From assembly GCA_037954325.1 (NCBI GenBank), contig JBBMNZ010000006.1:4928001-4992000 (forward strand): DNA of 64,000 bases. Direction: 5' to 3'. The stretch's first letter is position 1. Each line of letters begins with the position of its first letter. The position numbers and the translations under genes were made by a program. Below the pieces are notes generated by a model. The model saw nothing but the letters and a program-made list of their open reading frames with translations, had not been told where the DNA came from and ran no database searches. This document shows, in pieces, positions 54,186 to 64,000 of this stretch. This stretch comes from Fistularia commersonii (lineage: Eukaryota; Chordata; Actinopteri; Syngnathiformes; Fistulariidae).

Positions 54186-56127
54186 CATCAGCAGAAACCA
54201 GCTTGATGAAATTCATGAGTTATTTCCACTCTGTATCAAAAACGCTTCAACTCGGTGAGATAAGCACTTCTTTGAACGAATGGCTATATCTTTTGAACTT
54301 GTGGCTGGATTACACTGAATTTGTAACTCATTGTGCAGAATCATGTCCTAAACAACATATTTCAAAGGCAAAAACCAGTTTGATGAATTTCATTAGTTAT
54401 GTCCACTCCGAATCAATTCTGCTTCAACCTGGTGAGATGAGCACTTTTTGAACGAATGGCTATATCTTTTGAACTTGTGGCTGGATTACACTGAATTTGA
54501 AATATATTGTGCAGAATCATGTCCTAAACAACATATTTCAACAGCAGAAACCAGCTTGATGAAATTCATGAGATATTGCCACTCTGTATCAAAAACGCTT
54601 CAACTCGGTGAGATTAGCACTTCTTTGAACGAATGGCTATATCTTTTGAACTTGTGGCTGGATTACACTGAATATGAAATATATTGTGCAGAATCATGTC
54701 CTAAACAAGATATTTCAACAGCAGAAACCAGCTTGATGAAATTCATTAGTTATTTCCACTCCGAATCAAAAACGCTTCAACTCGGACAGATAAGCACTTT
54801 TTTGAACGAATGGCTATATCTTTTGTACCTGTGGCTGGATTACACTGTATTTGACATATATTGTGCAGAATCTTGTCCTAAACAACATATTTCAACAGCC
54901 GAAACCAGTTTCATGAAATTCATTAGTTATTTCCACTCCGAATCAAAAACGCTTCAACTCGGACAGATAAGCACTTTTTTGAACGAATGGCTCTATCTTT
55001 TGACCCTGTGGCTGGATTACACTGAATTTGACATATATTGTGCAGAATCATGTCCTAAACAACATATTCCATCAGCAGAAACCAGTTTGATGAAATTCAT
55101 TAGCTATTGCCACTCCGAATTTAAAACGCTTCAACTCGGACAGATAAGCACTTTTTGAACGAATGGCTATATCTTTTGAACCTGTGGCTGGATTACACTG
55201 AATTTGACATATATTGTTCAGAATCATGTCCTAAACAACATATTTGAACAGCAGAAACCAGTTTCATGAAATTCATGAGTTATTTCCACTCTGTATCAAA
55301 CACGCTTCAACTCGGTGAGATTAGCACTTCTTTGAACGAATGGCTATATCTTTTGAACTTGTGGCTGGATTACACTGAATTTGACATATATTGTGCAGAA
55401 TCATGTCCTAAACAACATATTTCAACAGCAGAAATCAGCTTCATGAAATTCATTAGTTATTTCAAATCTGTATCAAAAACGCTTCAACTCGGACAGATAA
55501 GCACTTTTTTGAACGAATGGCAATATCTTTTGAACCTGTGGCTGGATTACACTGAATTTGACATATATTGTGCAGAATCAAGTCCGAAACAATATATTTC
55601 AACAGCAGAAACCAGCTTGATGAAATTCATTAGTTATTCCACTCTGCATCAAACACGCTTCAACTCGGTGAGATTAGCACTTCTTTGAACGAATGGCTAT
55701 ATCTTTTGAACTTGTGGCTGGATTACACTGAATATGAAATATATTGTGCAGAATCATGTCCTAAACAAGATATTTCAACAGCAGAAACCAGCTTGATGAA
55801 ATTCATTAGTTATTTCCAATCCGAATAAAAAAAGCTTCAACTCGGAGAGATAAGCACTTTTTGAACGAATGGCTATATCTTTTGAACTTGTGGCTGGATT
55901 ACACTGAATTTGACATATACTGTGCGGAATCATGTCCTGAACAAGATATGTCAACAACAGAAACCAGCTTGATGAAATTCAATAGGTATTTCCAATCCGA
56001 ATAAAAAAAGCTTCAACTCGGAGAGATAAGCACTTTTTTAACGAATACCTATATCTTTTGAACCTGTGGCTGGATTACATTGAATTTGACATATATTTTG
56101 CAGAATCATGTCCTTAACAACATATTT

Positions 56128-57004
56128 GAACAGCCGAAACCAGCTTGATGAAATTCATTTGTTATTTCCACTCCGAATCAAAAATGCTTCAACCCGGTGA
56201 TTAAGCACTTTTTGAACGAATTGCTATCTTTTGAAGTTGTGGCTGGATTACACTGAATTTGACACATATTGTGCAGAATCATGTCCTAAACAAGATACTT
56301 CAACAGCCGAAACCAGTTTGTTGAAAATTCACGAGTTATTTCCACTCCGAATCAAAAATGCTTCAACTCGGTGAGATAAGCTTTTTTTGAACGAATGGCT
56401 ATATCTTTTGAACCTGTGGCTGGATTACACTAAATTTGACATATATTGTGCAGAATCAAGTCCTAAAAAACATATTTCAACAGCAGAAACCAGTTTCATG
56501 AAATTCATTAGCTCTTTCCACTCCGAATCATTGATGCTTCAACCCGTTGAGATAAGCACTTTTTGAACGAAATGCTATATCTTTTGAACTTGTGGCTGGA
56601 TTACACTGAATTTGACATATATTGTGCAGTACCATGTCCTAAACAACATATTCCAAAAGCAGAAACCAGCTTGATGAAATTCATAACCTATTTCCCCTCC
56701 GAATCAAAAACGCTTTAACTCGGTGAGATAAGCACTTTTTGACCAAATGGCTATATCTTTCGAACCTGTGGTTGGATTACACTGCATTTGACATATATTG
56801 TGCAGAATCATGTCCTAAAAAACATATTTCAACAGCAGAAACCAGCTTGATGAAATTCATTAGTTATTTCCACTCCGAATCAAAAACGCTTCAACTCGGA
56901 GAGATAAGCACTTTACAACAAATGGCTATATCTTTTCAACCTGTGGCTGGATTACACTGAATTTGACATATATTGTGCAGAATCAAGACCTAAACAACAT
57001 ATTT
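56128..57004 (+). repeat. 877 bp pentamer, unit 5, copy 1
   Basis: First-copy signature CATTGATG with CCCGTTGAG; CTAAACAAC form after GTACCATGTC. Offset 4224 to the unit 6 first copy. Confidence 0.9.
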
Positions 57005-57881
57005 GAACAGCCGAAACCAGCTTGATGAAATTCATTTGTTATTTCCACTCCGAATCAAAAATGCTTCAACCCGGTGATTAAGCACTTTTTGAACGAATTG
57101 CTATCTTTTGAAGTTGTGGCTGGATTACACTGAATTTGACACATATTGTGCAGAATCATGTCCTAAACAAGATACTTCAACAGCCGAAACCAGTTTGTTG
57201 AAAATTCACGAGTTATTTCCACTCCGAATCAAAAATGCTTCAACTCGGTGAGATAAGCTTTTTTTGAACGAATGGCTATATCTTTTGAACCTGTGGCTGG
57301 ATTACACTAAATTTGACATATATTGTGCAGAATCAAGTCCTAAAAAACATATTTCAACAGCAGAAACCAGTTTCATGAAATTCATTAGCTCTTTCCACTC
57401 CGAATCAATGATGCTTCAACCCTGTGAGATAAGCACTTTTTGAACGAAATGCTATATCTTTTGAACTTGTGGCTGGATTACACTGAATTTGACATATATT
57501 GTGCAGTACCATGTCCTAAACAACATATTCCAAAAGCAGAAACCAGCTTGATGAAATTCATAACCTATTTCCCCTCCGAATCAAAAACGCTTTAACTCGG
57601 TGAGATAAGCACTTTTTGACCAAATGGCTACATCTTTCGAACCTGTGGTTGGATTACACTGCATTTGACATATATTGTGCAGAATCATGTCCTAAAAAAC
57701 ATATTTCAACAGCAGAAACCAGCTTGATGAAATTCATTAGTTATTTCCACTCCGAATCAAAAACGCTTCAACTCGGAGAGATAAGCACTTTACAACAAAT
57801 GGCTATATCTTTTCAACCTGTGGCTGGATTACACTGAATTTGACATATATTGTGCAGAATCAAGACCTAAACAACATATTT
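57005..57881 (+). repeat. 877 bp pentamer, unit 5, copy 2
   Basis: Last-copy type with private CCCTGTGAG near 57,420 and GGCTACATC near 57,626. CTAAACAAC form after GTACCATGTC. Confidence 0.9.
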
Positions 57882-60351
57882 CATCAGCAGAAACCAGCTT
57901 GATGAAATTCATGAGTTATTTCCACTCTGTATCAAAAACGCTTCAACTCGGTGAGATAAGCACTTCTTTGAACGAATGGCTATATCTTTTGAACTTGTGG
58001 CTGGATTACACTGAATTTGTAACTCATTGTGCAGAATCATGTCCTAAACAACATATTTCAAAGGCAAAAACCAGTTTGATGAATTTCATTAGTTATGTCC
58101 ACTCCGAATCAATTCTGCTTCAACCTGGTGAGATGAGCACTTTTTGAACGAATGGCTATATCTTTTGAACTTGTGGCTGGATTACACTGAATTTGAAATA
58201 TATTGTGCAGAATCATGTCCTAAACAACATATTTCAACAGCAGAAACCAGCTTGATGAAATTCATGAGATATTGCCACTCTGTATCAAAAACGCTTCAAC
58301 TCGGCGAGATAAGCACTTCTTTGAACGAATGGCTATATCTTTTGAACTTGTGGCTGGATTACACTGAATTTGACATATATTGTGCAGAATCATGTCCTGA
58401 ACAAGATATGTCAACAACAGAAACCAGCTTGATGGAATTCAATAGGTATTTCCAATCCGAATAAAATAAGCTTCAACTCGGAGAGATAAGCACTTTTGAA
58501 CGAATGGCTATATCTTTTGAACCTGTGGCTGGATTACACTGTATTTGACATATATTGTGCAGAATCATGTCCTTAACAACATATTTCAACAGCCGAAACC
58601 AGTTTCATGAAATTCATTAGTTATTTCCACTCCGAATCAAAAACGCTTCAACTCGGACAGATAAGCACTTTTTTGAACGAATGGCTCTATCTTTTGACCC
58701 TGTGGCTGGATTACACTGAATTTGACATATATTGTGCAGAATCATGTCCTAAACAACATATTCCATCAGCAGAAACCAGCTTGATGAAATTCATGAGTTA
58801 TTCCACTCTGCATCAAACACGCTTCAACTCGGTGAGATTAGCACTTCTTTGAACGAATGGCTATATCTTTTGAACTTGTGGCTGGATTACACTGAATATG
58901 AAATATATTGTGCAGAATCATGTCCTAAACAAGATATTTCAACAGCAGAAACCAGCTTGATGAAATTCATTAGTTATTTCCAATCCGAATAAAAAACGCT
59001 TCAACTCGGACATTTAAGCACTTTTTTGAACGAATGGCTATATCTTTTGTACCTGTGGCTGGATTACACTGTATTTGACATATATTGTGCAGAATCTTGT
59101 CCTAAACAACATATTTCAACAGCCGAAACCAGTTTCATGAAATTCATTAGTTATTTCCACTCCGAATCAAAAACGCTTCAACTCGGACAGATAAGCACTT
59201 TTTTGAACGAATGGCTCTATCTTTTGACCCTGTGGCTGGATTACACTGAATTTGACATATATTGTGCAGAATCATGTCCTAAACAACATATTCCATCAGC
59301 AGAAACCAGTTTGATGAAATTCATTAGCTATTGCCACTCCGAATTTAAAACGCTTCAACTCGGACAGATAAGCACTTTTTGAACGAATGGCTATATCTTT
59401 TGAACCTGTGGCTGGATTACACTGAATTTGACATATATTGTTCAGAATCATGTCCTAAACAACATATTTGAACAGCAGAAACCAGTTTCATGAAATTCAT
59501 GAGTTATTTCCACTCTGTATCAAACACGCTTCAACTCGGTGAGATTAGCACTTCTTTGAACGAATGGCTATATCTTTTGAACTGGTGGCTGGATTACACT
59601 GAATTTGACATATATTGTGCAGAATCATGTCCTAAACAACATATTTCAACAGCAGAAATCAGCTTCATGAAATTCATTAGTTATTTCAAATCTGTATCAA
59701 AAACGCTTCAACTCGGACAGATAAGCACTTTTTTGAACGAATGGCAATATCTTTTGAACCTGTGGCTGGATTACACTGAATTTGACATATATTGTGCAGA
59801 ATCAAGTCCGAAACAATATATTTCAACAGCAGAAACCAGCTTGATGAAATTCATTAGTTATTCCACTCTGCATCAAACACGCTTCAACTCGGTGAGATTA
59901 GCACTTCTTTGAACGAATGGCTATATCTTTTGAACTTGTGGCTGGATTACACTGAATATGAAATATATTGTGCAGAATCATGTCCTAAACAAGATATTTC
60001 AACAGCAGAAACCAGCTTGATGAAATTCATTAGTTATTTCCAATCCGAATAAAAAAAGCTTCAACTCGGAGAGATAAGCACTTTTTGAACGAATGGCTAT
60101 ATCTTTTGAACTTGTGGCTGGATTACACTGAATTTGACATATACTGTGCGGAATCATGTCCTGAACAAGATATGTCAACAACAGAAACCAGCTTGATGAA
60201 ATTCAATAGGTATTTCCAATCCGAATAAAAAAAGCTTCAACTCGGAGAGATAAGCACTTTTTTAACGAATACCTATATCTTTTGAACCTGTGGCTGGATT
60301 ACATTGAATTTGACATATATTTTGCAGAATCATGTCCTTAACAACATATTT

Positions 60352-61228
60352 GAACAGCCGAAACCAGCTTGATGAAATTCATTTGTTATTTCCACTCCGA
60401 ATCAAAAATGCTTCAACCCGGTGATTAAGCACTTTTTGAACGAATTGCTATCTTTTGAAGTTGTGGCTGGATTACACTGAATTTGACACATATTGTGCAG
60501 AATCATGTCCTAAACAAGATACTTCAACAGCCGAAACCAGTTTGTTGAAAATTCACGAGTTATTTCCACTCCGAATCAAAAATGCTTCAACTCGGTGAGA
60601 TAAGCTTTTTTTGAACGAATGGCTATATCTTTTGAACCTGTGGCTGGATTACACTAAATTTGACATATATTGTGCAGAATCAAGTCCTAAAAAACATATT
60701 TCAACAGCAGAAACCAGTTTCATGAAATTCATTAGCTCTTTCCACTCCGAATCATTGATGCTTCAACCCGTTGAGATAAGCACTTTTTGAACGAAATGCT
60801 ATATCTTTTGAACTTGTGGCTGGATTACACTGAATTTGACATATATTGTGCAGTACCATGTCCTAAACAACATATTCCAAAAGCAGAAACCAGCTTGATG
60901 AAATTCATAACCTATTTCCCCTCCGAATCAAAAACGCTTTAACTCGGTGAGATAAGCACTTTTTGACCAAATGGCTATATCTTTCGAACCTGTGGTTGGA
61001 TTACACTGCATTTGACATATATTGTGCAGAATCATGTCCTAAAAAACATATTTCAACAGCAGAAACCAGCTTGATGAAATTCATTAGTTATTTCCACTCC
61101 GAATCAAAAACGCTTCAACTCGGAGAGATAAGCACTTTACAACAAATGGCTATATCTTTTCAACCTGTGGCTGGATTACACTGAATTTGACATATATTGT
61201 GCAGAATCAAGACCTAAACAACATATTT
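60352..61228 (+). repeat. 877 bp pentamer, unit 6, copy 1
   Basis: First-copy signature CATTGATG with CCCGTTGAG, CTAAACAAC form. Matches 56,128-57,004 at offset 4224. Confidence 0.9.
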
Positions 61229-62105
61229 GAACAGCCGAAACCAGCTTGATGAAATTCATTTGTTATTTCCACTCCGAATCAAAAATGCTTCAACCCGGTG
61301 ATTAAGCACTTTTTGAACGAATTGCTATCTTTTGAAGTTGTGGCTGGATTACACTGAATTTGACACATATTGTGCAGAATCATGTCCTAAACAAGATACT
61401 TCAACAGCCGAAACCAGTTTGTTGAAAATTCACGAGTTATTTCCACTCCGAATCAAAAATGCTTCAACTCGGTGAGATAAGCTTTTTTTGAACGAATGGC
61501 TATATCTTTTGAACCTGTGGCTGGATTACACTAAATTTGACATATATTGTGCAGAATCAAGTCCTAAAAAACATATTTCAACAGCAGAAACCAGTTTCAT
61601 GAAATTCATTAGCTCTTTCCACTCCGAATCAATGATGCTTCAACCCGGTGAGATAAGCACTTTTTGAACGAAATGCTATATCTTTTGAACTTGTGGCTGG
61701 ATTACACTGAATTTGACATATATTGTGCAGTACCATGTCCTGAACAAGATATTCCAAAAGCAGAAACCAGCTTGATGAAATTCATAACCTATTTCCCCTC
61801 CGAATCAAAAACGCTTTAACTCGGTGAGATAAGCACTTTTTGACCAAATGGCTATATCTTTCGAACCTGTGGTTGGATTACACTGCATTTGACATATATT
61901 GTGCAGAATCATGTCCTAAAAAACATATTTCAACAGCAGAAACCAGCTTGATGAAATTCATTAGTTATTTCCACTCCGAATCAAAAACGCTTCAACTCGG
62001 AGAGATAAGCACTTTACAACAAATGGCTATATCTTTTCAACCTGTGGCTGGATTACACTGAATTTGACATATATTGTGCAGAATCAAGACCTAAACAACA
62101 TATTT
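61229..62105 (+). repeat. 877 bp pentamer, unit 6, copy 2
   Basis: Last-copy signature with the CTGAACAAG form, like 53,309-54,185. Read side by side with copy 3, I find one difference, at 61,541/62,418. Confidence 0.9.
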
Positions 62106-62982
62106 GAACAGCCGAAACCAGCTTGATGAAATTCATTTGTTATTTCCACTCCGAATCAAAAATGCTTCAACCCGGTGATTAAGCACTTTTTGAACGAATT
62201 GCTATCTTTTGAAGTTGTGGCTGGATTACACTGAATTTGACACATATTGTGCAGAATCATGTCCTAAACAAGATACTTCAACAGCCGAAACCAGTTTGTT
62301 GAAAATTCACGAGTTATTTCCACTCCGAATCAAAAATGCTTCAACTCGGTGAGATAAGCTTTTTTTGAACGAATGGCTATATCTTTTGAACCTGTGGCTG
62401 GATTACACTAAATTTGATATATATTGTGCAGAATCAAGTCCTAAAAAACATATTTCAACAGCAGAAACCAGTTTCATGAAATTCATTAGCTCTTTCCACT
62501 CCGAATCAATGATGCTTCAACCCGGTGAGATAAGCACTTTTTGAACGAAATGCTATATCTTTTGAACTTGTGGCTGGATTACACTGAATTTGACATATAT
62601 TGTGCAGTACCATGTCCTGAACAAGATATTCCAAAAGCAGAAACCAGCTTGATGAAATTCATAACCTATTTCCCCTCCGAATCAAAAACGCTTTAACTCG
62701 GTGAGATAAGCACTTTTTGACCAAATGGCTATATCTTTCGAACCTGTGGTTGGATTACACTGCATTTGACATATATTGTGCAGAATCATGTCCTAAAAAA
62801 CATATTTCAACAGCAGAAACCAGCTTGATGAAATTCATTAGTTATTTCCACTCCGAATCAAAAACGCTTCAACTCGGAGAGATAAGCACTTTACAACAAA
62901 TGGCTATATCTTTTCAACCTGTGGCTGGATTACACTGAATTTGACATATATTGTGCAGAATCAAGACCTAAACAACATATTT
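62106..62982 (+). repeat. 877 bp pentamer, unit 6, copy 3
   Basis: Nearly identical to copy 2; the only difference found by eye is AATTTGATATATATTG here for AATTTGACATATATTG. Followed by CATCAGCAG, the outer end shared by all last copies. Confidence 0.9.
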
Positions 62983-63244
62983 CATCAGCAGAAACCAGCT
63001 TGATGAAATTCATGAGTTATTTCCACTCTGTATCAAAAACGCTTCAACTCGGTGAGATAAGCACTTCTTTGAACGAATGGCTATATCTTTTGAACTTGTG
63101 GCTGGATTACACTGAATTTGTAACTCATTGTGCAGAATCATGTCCTAAACAACATATTTCAAAGGCAAAAACCAGTTTGATGAATTTCATTAGTTATGTC
63201 CACTCCGAATCAATTCTGCTTCAACCTGGTGAGATGAGCACTTT

Positions 63245-64000
63245 TTGAACGAATGGTTATATCTTTTGAACTTGTGGCTGGATTACACTGAATTTGAAAT
63301 ATATTGTGCAGAATCATGTCCTAAACAACATATTTCAACAGCAGAAACCAGCTTGATGAAATTCATGAGATATTGCCACTCTGTATCAAAAACGCTTCAA
63401 CTCGGTGAGATTAGCACTTCTTTGAACGAATGGCTATATCTTTTGAACTTGTGGCTGGATTACACTGAATATGAAATATATTGTGCAGAATCATGTCCTA
63501 AACAAGATATTTCAACAGCAGAAACCAGCTTGATGAAATTCATTAGTTATTTCCACTCCGAATCAAAAACGCTTCAACTCGGACAGATAAGCACTTTTTT
63601 GAACGAATGGCTATATCTTTTGTACCTGTGGCTGGATTACACTGTATTTGACATATATTGTGCAGAATCTTGTCCTAAACAACATATTTCAACAGCCGAA
63701 ACCAGTTTCATGAAATTCATTAGTTATTTCCACTCCGAATCAAAAACGCTTCAACTCGGACAGATAAGCACTTTTTTGAACGAATGGCTCTATCTTTTGA
63801 CCCTGTGGCTGGATTACACTGAATTTGACATATATTGTGCAGAATCATGTCCTAAACAACATATTCCATCAGCAGAAACCAGTTTGATGAAATTCATTAG
63901 CTATTGCCACTCCGAATTTAAAACGCTTCAACTCGGACAGATAAGCACTTTTTGAACGAATGGCTATATCTTTTGAACCTGTGGCTGGATTACACTGAAT
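63245..64000 (+). repeat. Region C higher-order unit 7, partial
   Basis: Same start as unit 5 (54,448) at offset 8797 bp, cut by the window edge in the fifth monomer. Contains the four-monomer open frame of 236 codons, a by-product of 177 being divisible by three. Private GAATGGTTATATC near 63,252. Confidence 0.85.

Larger units (their letters stand above)
49169..54447 (+). repeat. Region C higher-order unit 4 (5279 bp, 30 monomers)
   Basis: Begins with the GAGATATTGCC monomer and ends with the GTAACTCATTGTG monomer. Two 877 bp pentamers. Its 50,466-54,185 segment matches 58,386-62,105 at offset 7920 bp. The segment 50,898-54,593 is repeated directly next to it at 54,594-58,289 (offset 3696, 21 monomers). 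One GGACATTTAAGC variant lies near 51,088. Confidence 0.85.
54448..58143 (+). repeat. Region C higher-order unit 5 (3696 bp, 21 monomers)
   Basis: The shortest complete unit. A direct in-register copy of the last 21 monomers of unit 4. It starts with four consecutive 177 bp monomers in an open frame (54,448-55,158, 236 codons), as unit 7 does. Two 877 bp pentamers. Private CTACATCTTTCG near 57,629 and CAACCCTGTGAG near 57,418. Confidence 0.88.
58144..63244 (+). repeat. Region C higher-order unit 6 (5101 bp, 29 monomers)
   Basis: Combines a left part like unit 4 (58,386-62,105 at offset 7920) with a third 877 bp pentamer. After this extra pentamer the offset to unit 4 rises to 8797, exactly 7920 plus 877. 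Relative to unit 5 the offset is 4224 bp (24 monomers) across about 58,824-62,105. Private GAACTGGTGGC near 59,580. Confidence 0.88.
1..64000 (+). repeat. Tandem satellite DNA array, 175-177 bp monomer
   Basis: The same 175-177 bp unit repeats head to tail from the first to the last base, all in one orientation, about 363 times. Recognisable landmarks in nearly every copy are GAACGAATGGCTATATC, TGTGGCTGGATTACACTGAA, ATTGTGCAGAATC, AAATTCATTAGTTATTTCC and AAGCACTTTT. No unique sequence, transposon, inverted monomer or gene interrupts it, so every stretch lacking a gene is explained by this repeat. Copies fall into distinct types arranged as higher-order repeats. Known satellites of this monomer length and organisation are usually centromeric or pericentromeric heterochromatin; that role here is inference. 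I do not recognise the monomer as a named family. Both edges are inside the array. Confidence 0.98.

Noticed and set aside
54448..55158. Forward ORFs of 60 to 236 codons as real repeat-protein genes
   Set aside because: They tile the satellite monomer itself. Many begin at TTG and not ATG, they stop wherever a monomer is 175 or 176 bp or has TAA, and there is no unique flanking sequence, promoter or conserved start. Same-frame openness follows from 177 being a multiple of three.
47154..62982. 877 bp block as a transposable element
   Set aside because: It consists of five ordinary, if diverged, satellite monomers in the same orientation, with no terminal repeats, no target duplication and no coding capacity. 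It grows in tandem, as satellite repeats do.
1..64000. CRISPR array, because of regularly spaced repeats
   Set aside because: There are no unique spacers. The repeat is contiguous and 175-177 bp long, and flanking cas genes are absent.
1..64000. Bacterial operon or phage region
   Set aside because: No unique coding sequence, ribosome-binding sites or gene order; every segment is the same satellite.
1..64000. Naming the species or satellite family
   Set aside because: I do not recognise the monomer, and monomer length, base composition and CpG ratio do not settle plant against animal. A database search is needed.

Overview
The whole 64 kb window is one uninterrupted tandem satellite array on a single orientation. 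I find no protein-coding gene, tRNA, rRNA, transposon, CRISPR array or any unique sequence. The monomer is 175-177 bp (canonical 177), about 36% G+C from a hand count of one canonical copy, and repeats about 363 times head to tail. Both window edges lie inside a monomer, so the array continues on both sides. This organisation (nucleosome-sized monomer, many diverged monomer types, multi-monomer higher-order repeats that are nearly identical to each other) is typical of a eukaryotic centromere or pericentromere. I do not recognise the monomer as a named satellite and cannot assign a species or kingdom. The centromere role is inferred from architecture only.

Layout. Region A (1 to about 24.9 kb) is a nested mosaic. 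Blocks of 2, 3, 9, 10, 12, 13, 17, 27, 30 and 32 monomers recur at offsets of 353, 531, 1590, 1767, 2120, 2295, 3001, 4768, 5297 and 5648 bp, and the first 870 bp return at 19,777. Region B (about 24.9 to 33.0 kb) is built from 13-mer (2297 bp), 21-mer (3708 bp) and 24-mer (4237 bp) shifts. Region C (about 33.0 to 64.0 kb) can be cut at a landmark monomer junction into seven successive units of 5991, 6168, 4042, 5279, 3696, 5101 and more than 756 bp. The first two are nearly identical apart from one missing monomer. The later ones are shortened or rearranged versions.

Each complete region C unit contains a five-monomer, 877 bp sub-repeat. Its copy number along the window is 1, 1, 2, 2, 2, 3. 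The two last copies in the final complete unit differ by a single base by eye, so this sub-repeat appears to be expanding recently. New monomer types also appear from about 36 kb onward: A-rich copies with HindIII sites, copies with short deletions, and copies with altered starts. The type with a GAATCATATTG core is confined to the left two thirds (last seen near 40.6 kb).

The monomer is 59 codons long when it is 177 bp, so one forward frame stays open across one to four monomers and gives ORFs of up to 236 codons. Many of these begin at TTG, not ATG. They end where a monomer has 175 or 176 bp or a CAA-to-TAA change. I treat them as by-products of the repeat, not genes. All offsets and identities were read by eye and from coordinate arithmetic. 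Block boundaries are approximate to some tens of bases unless stated as exact.
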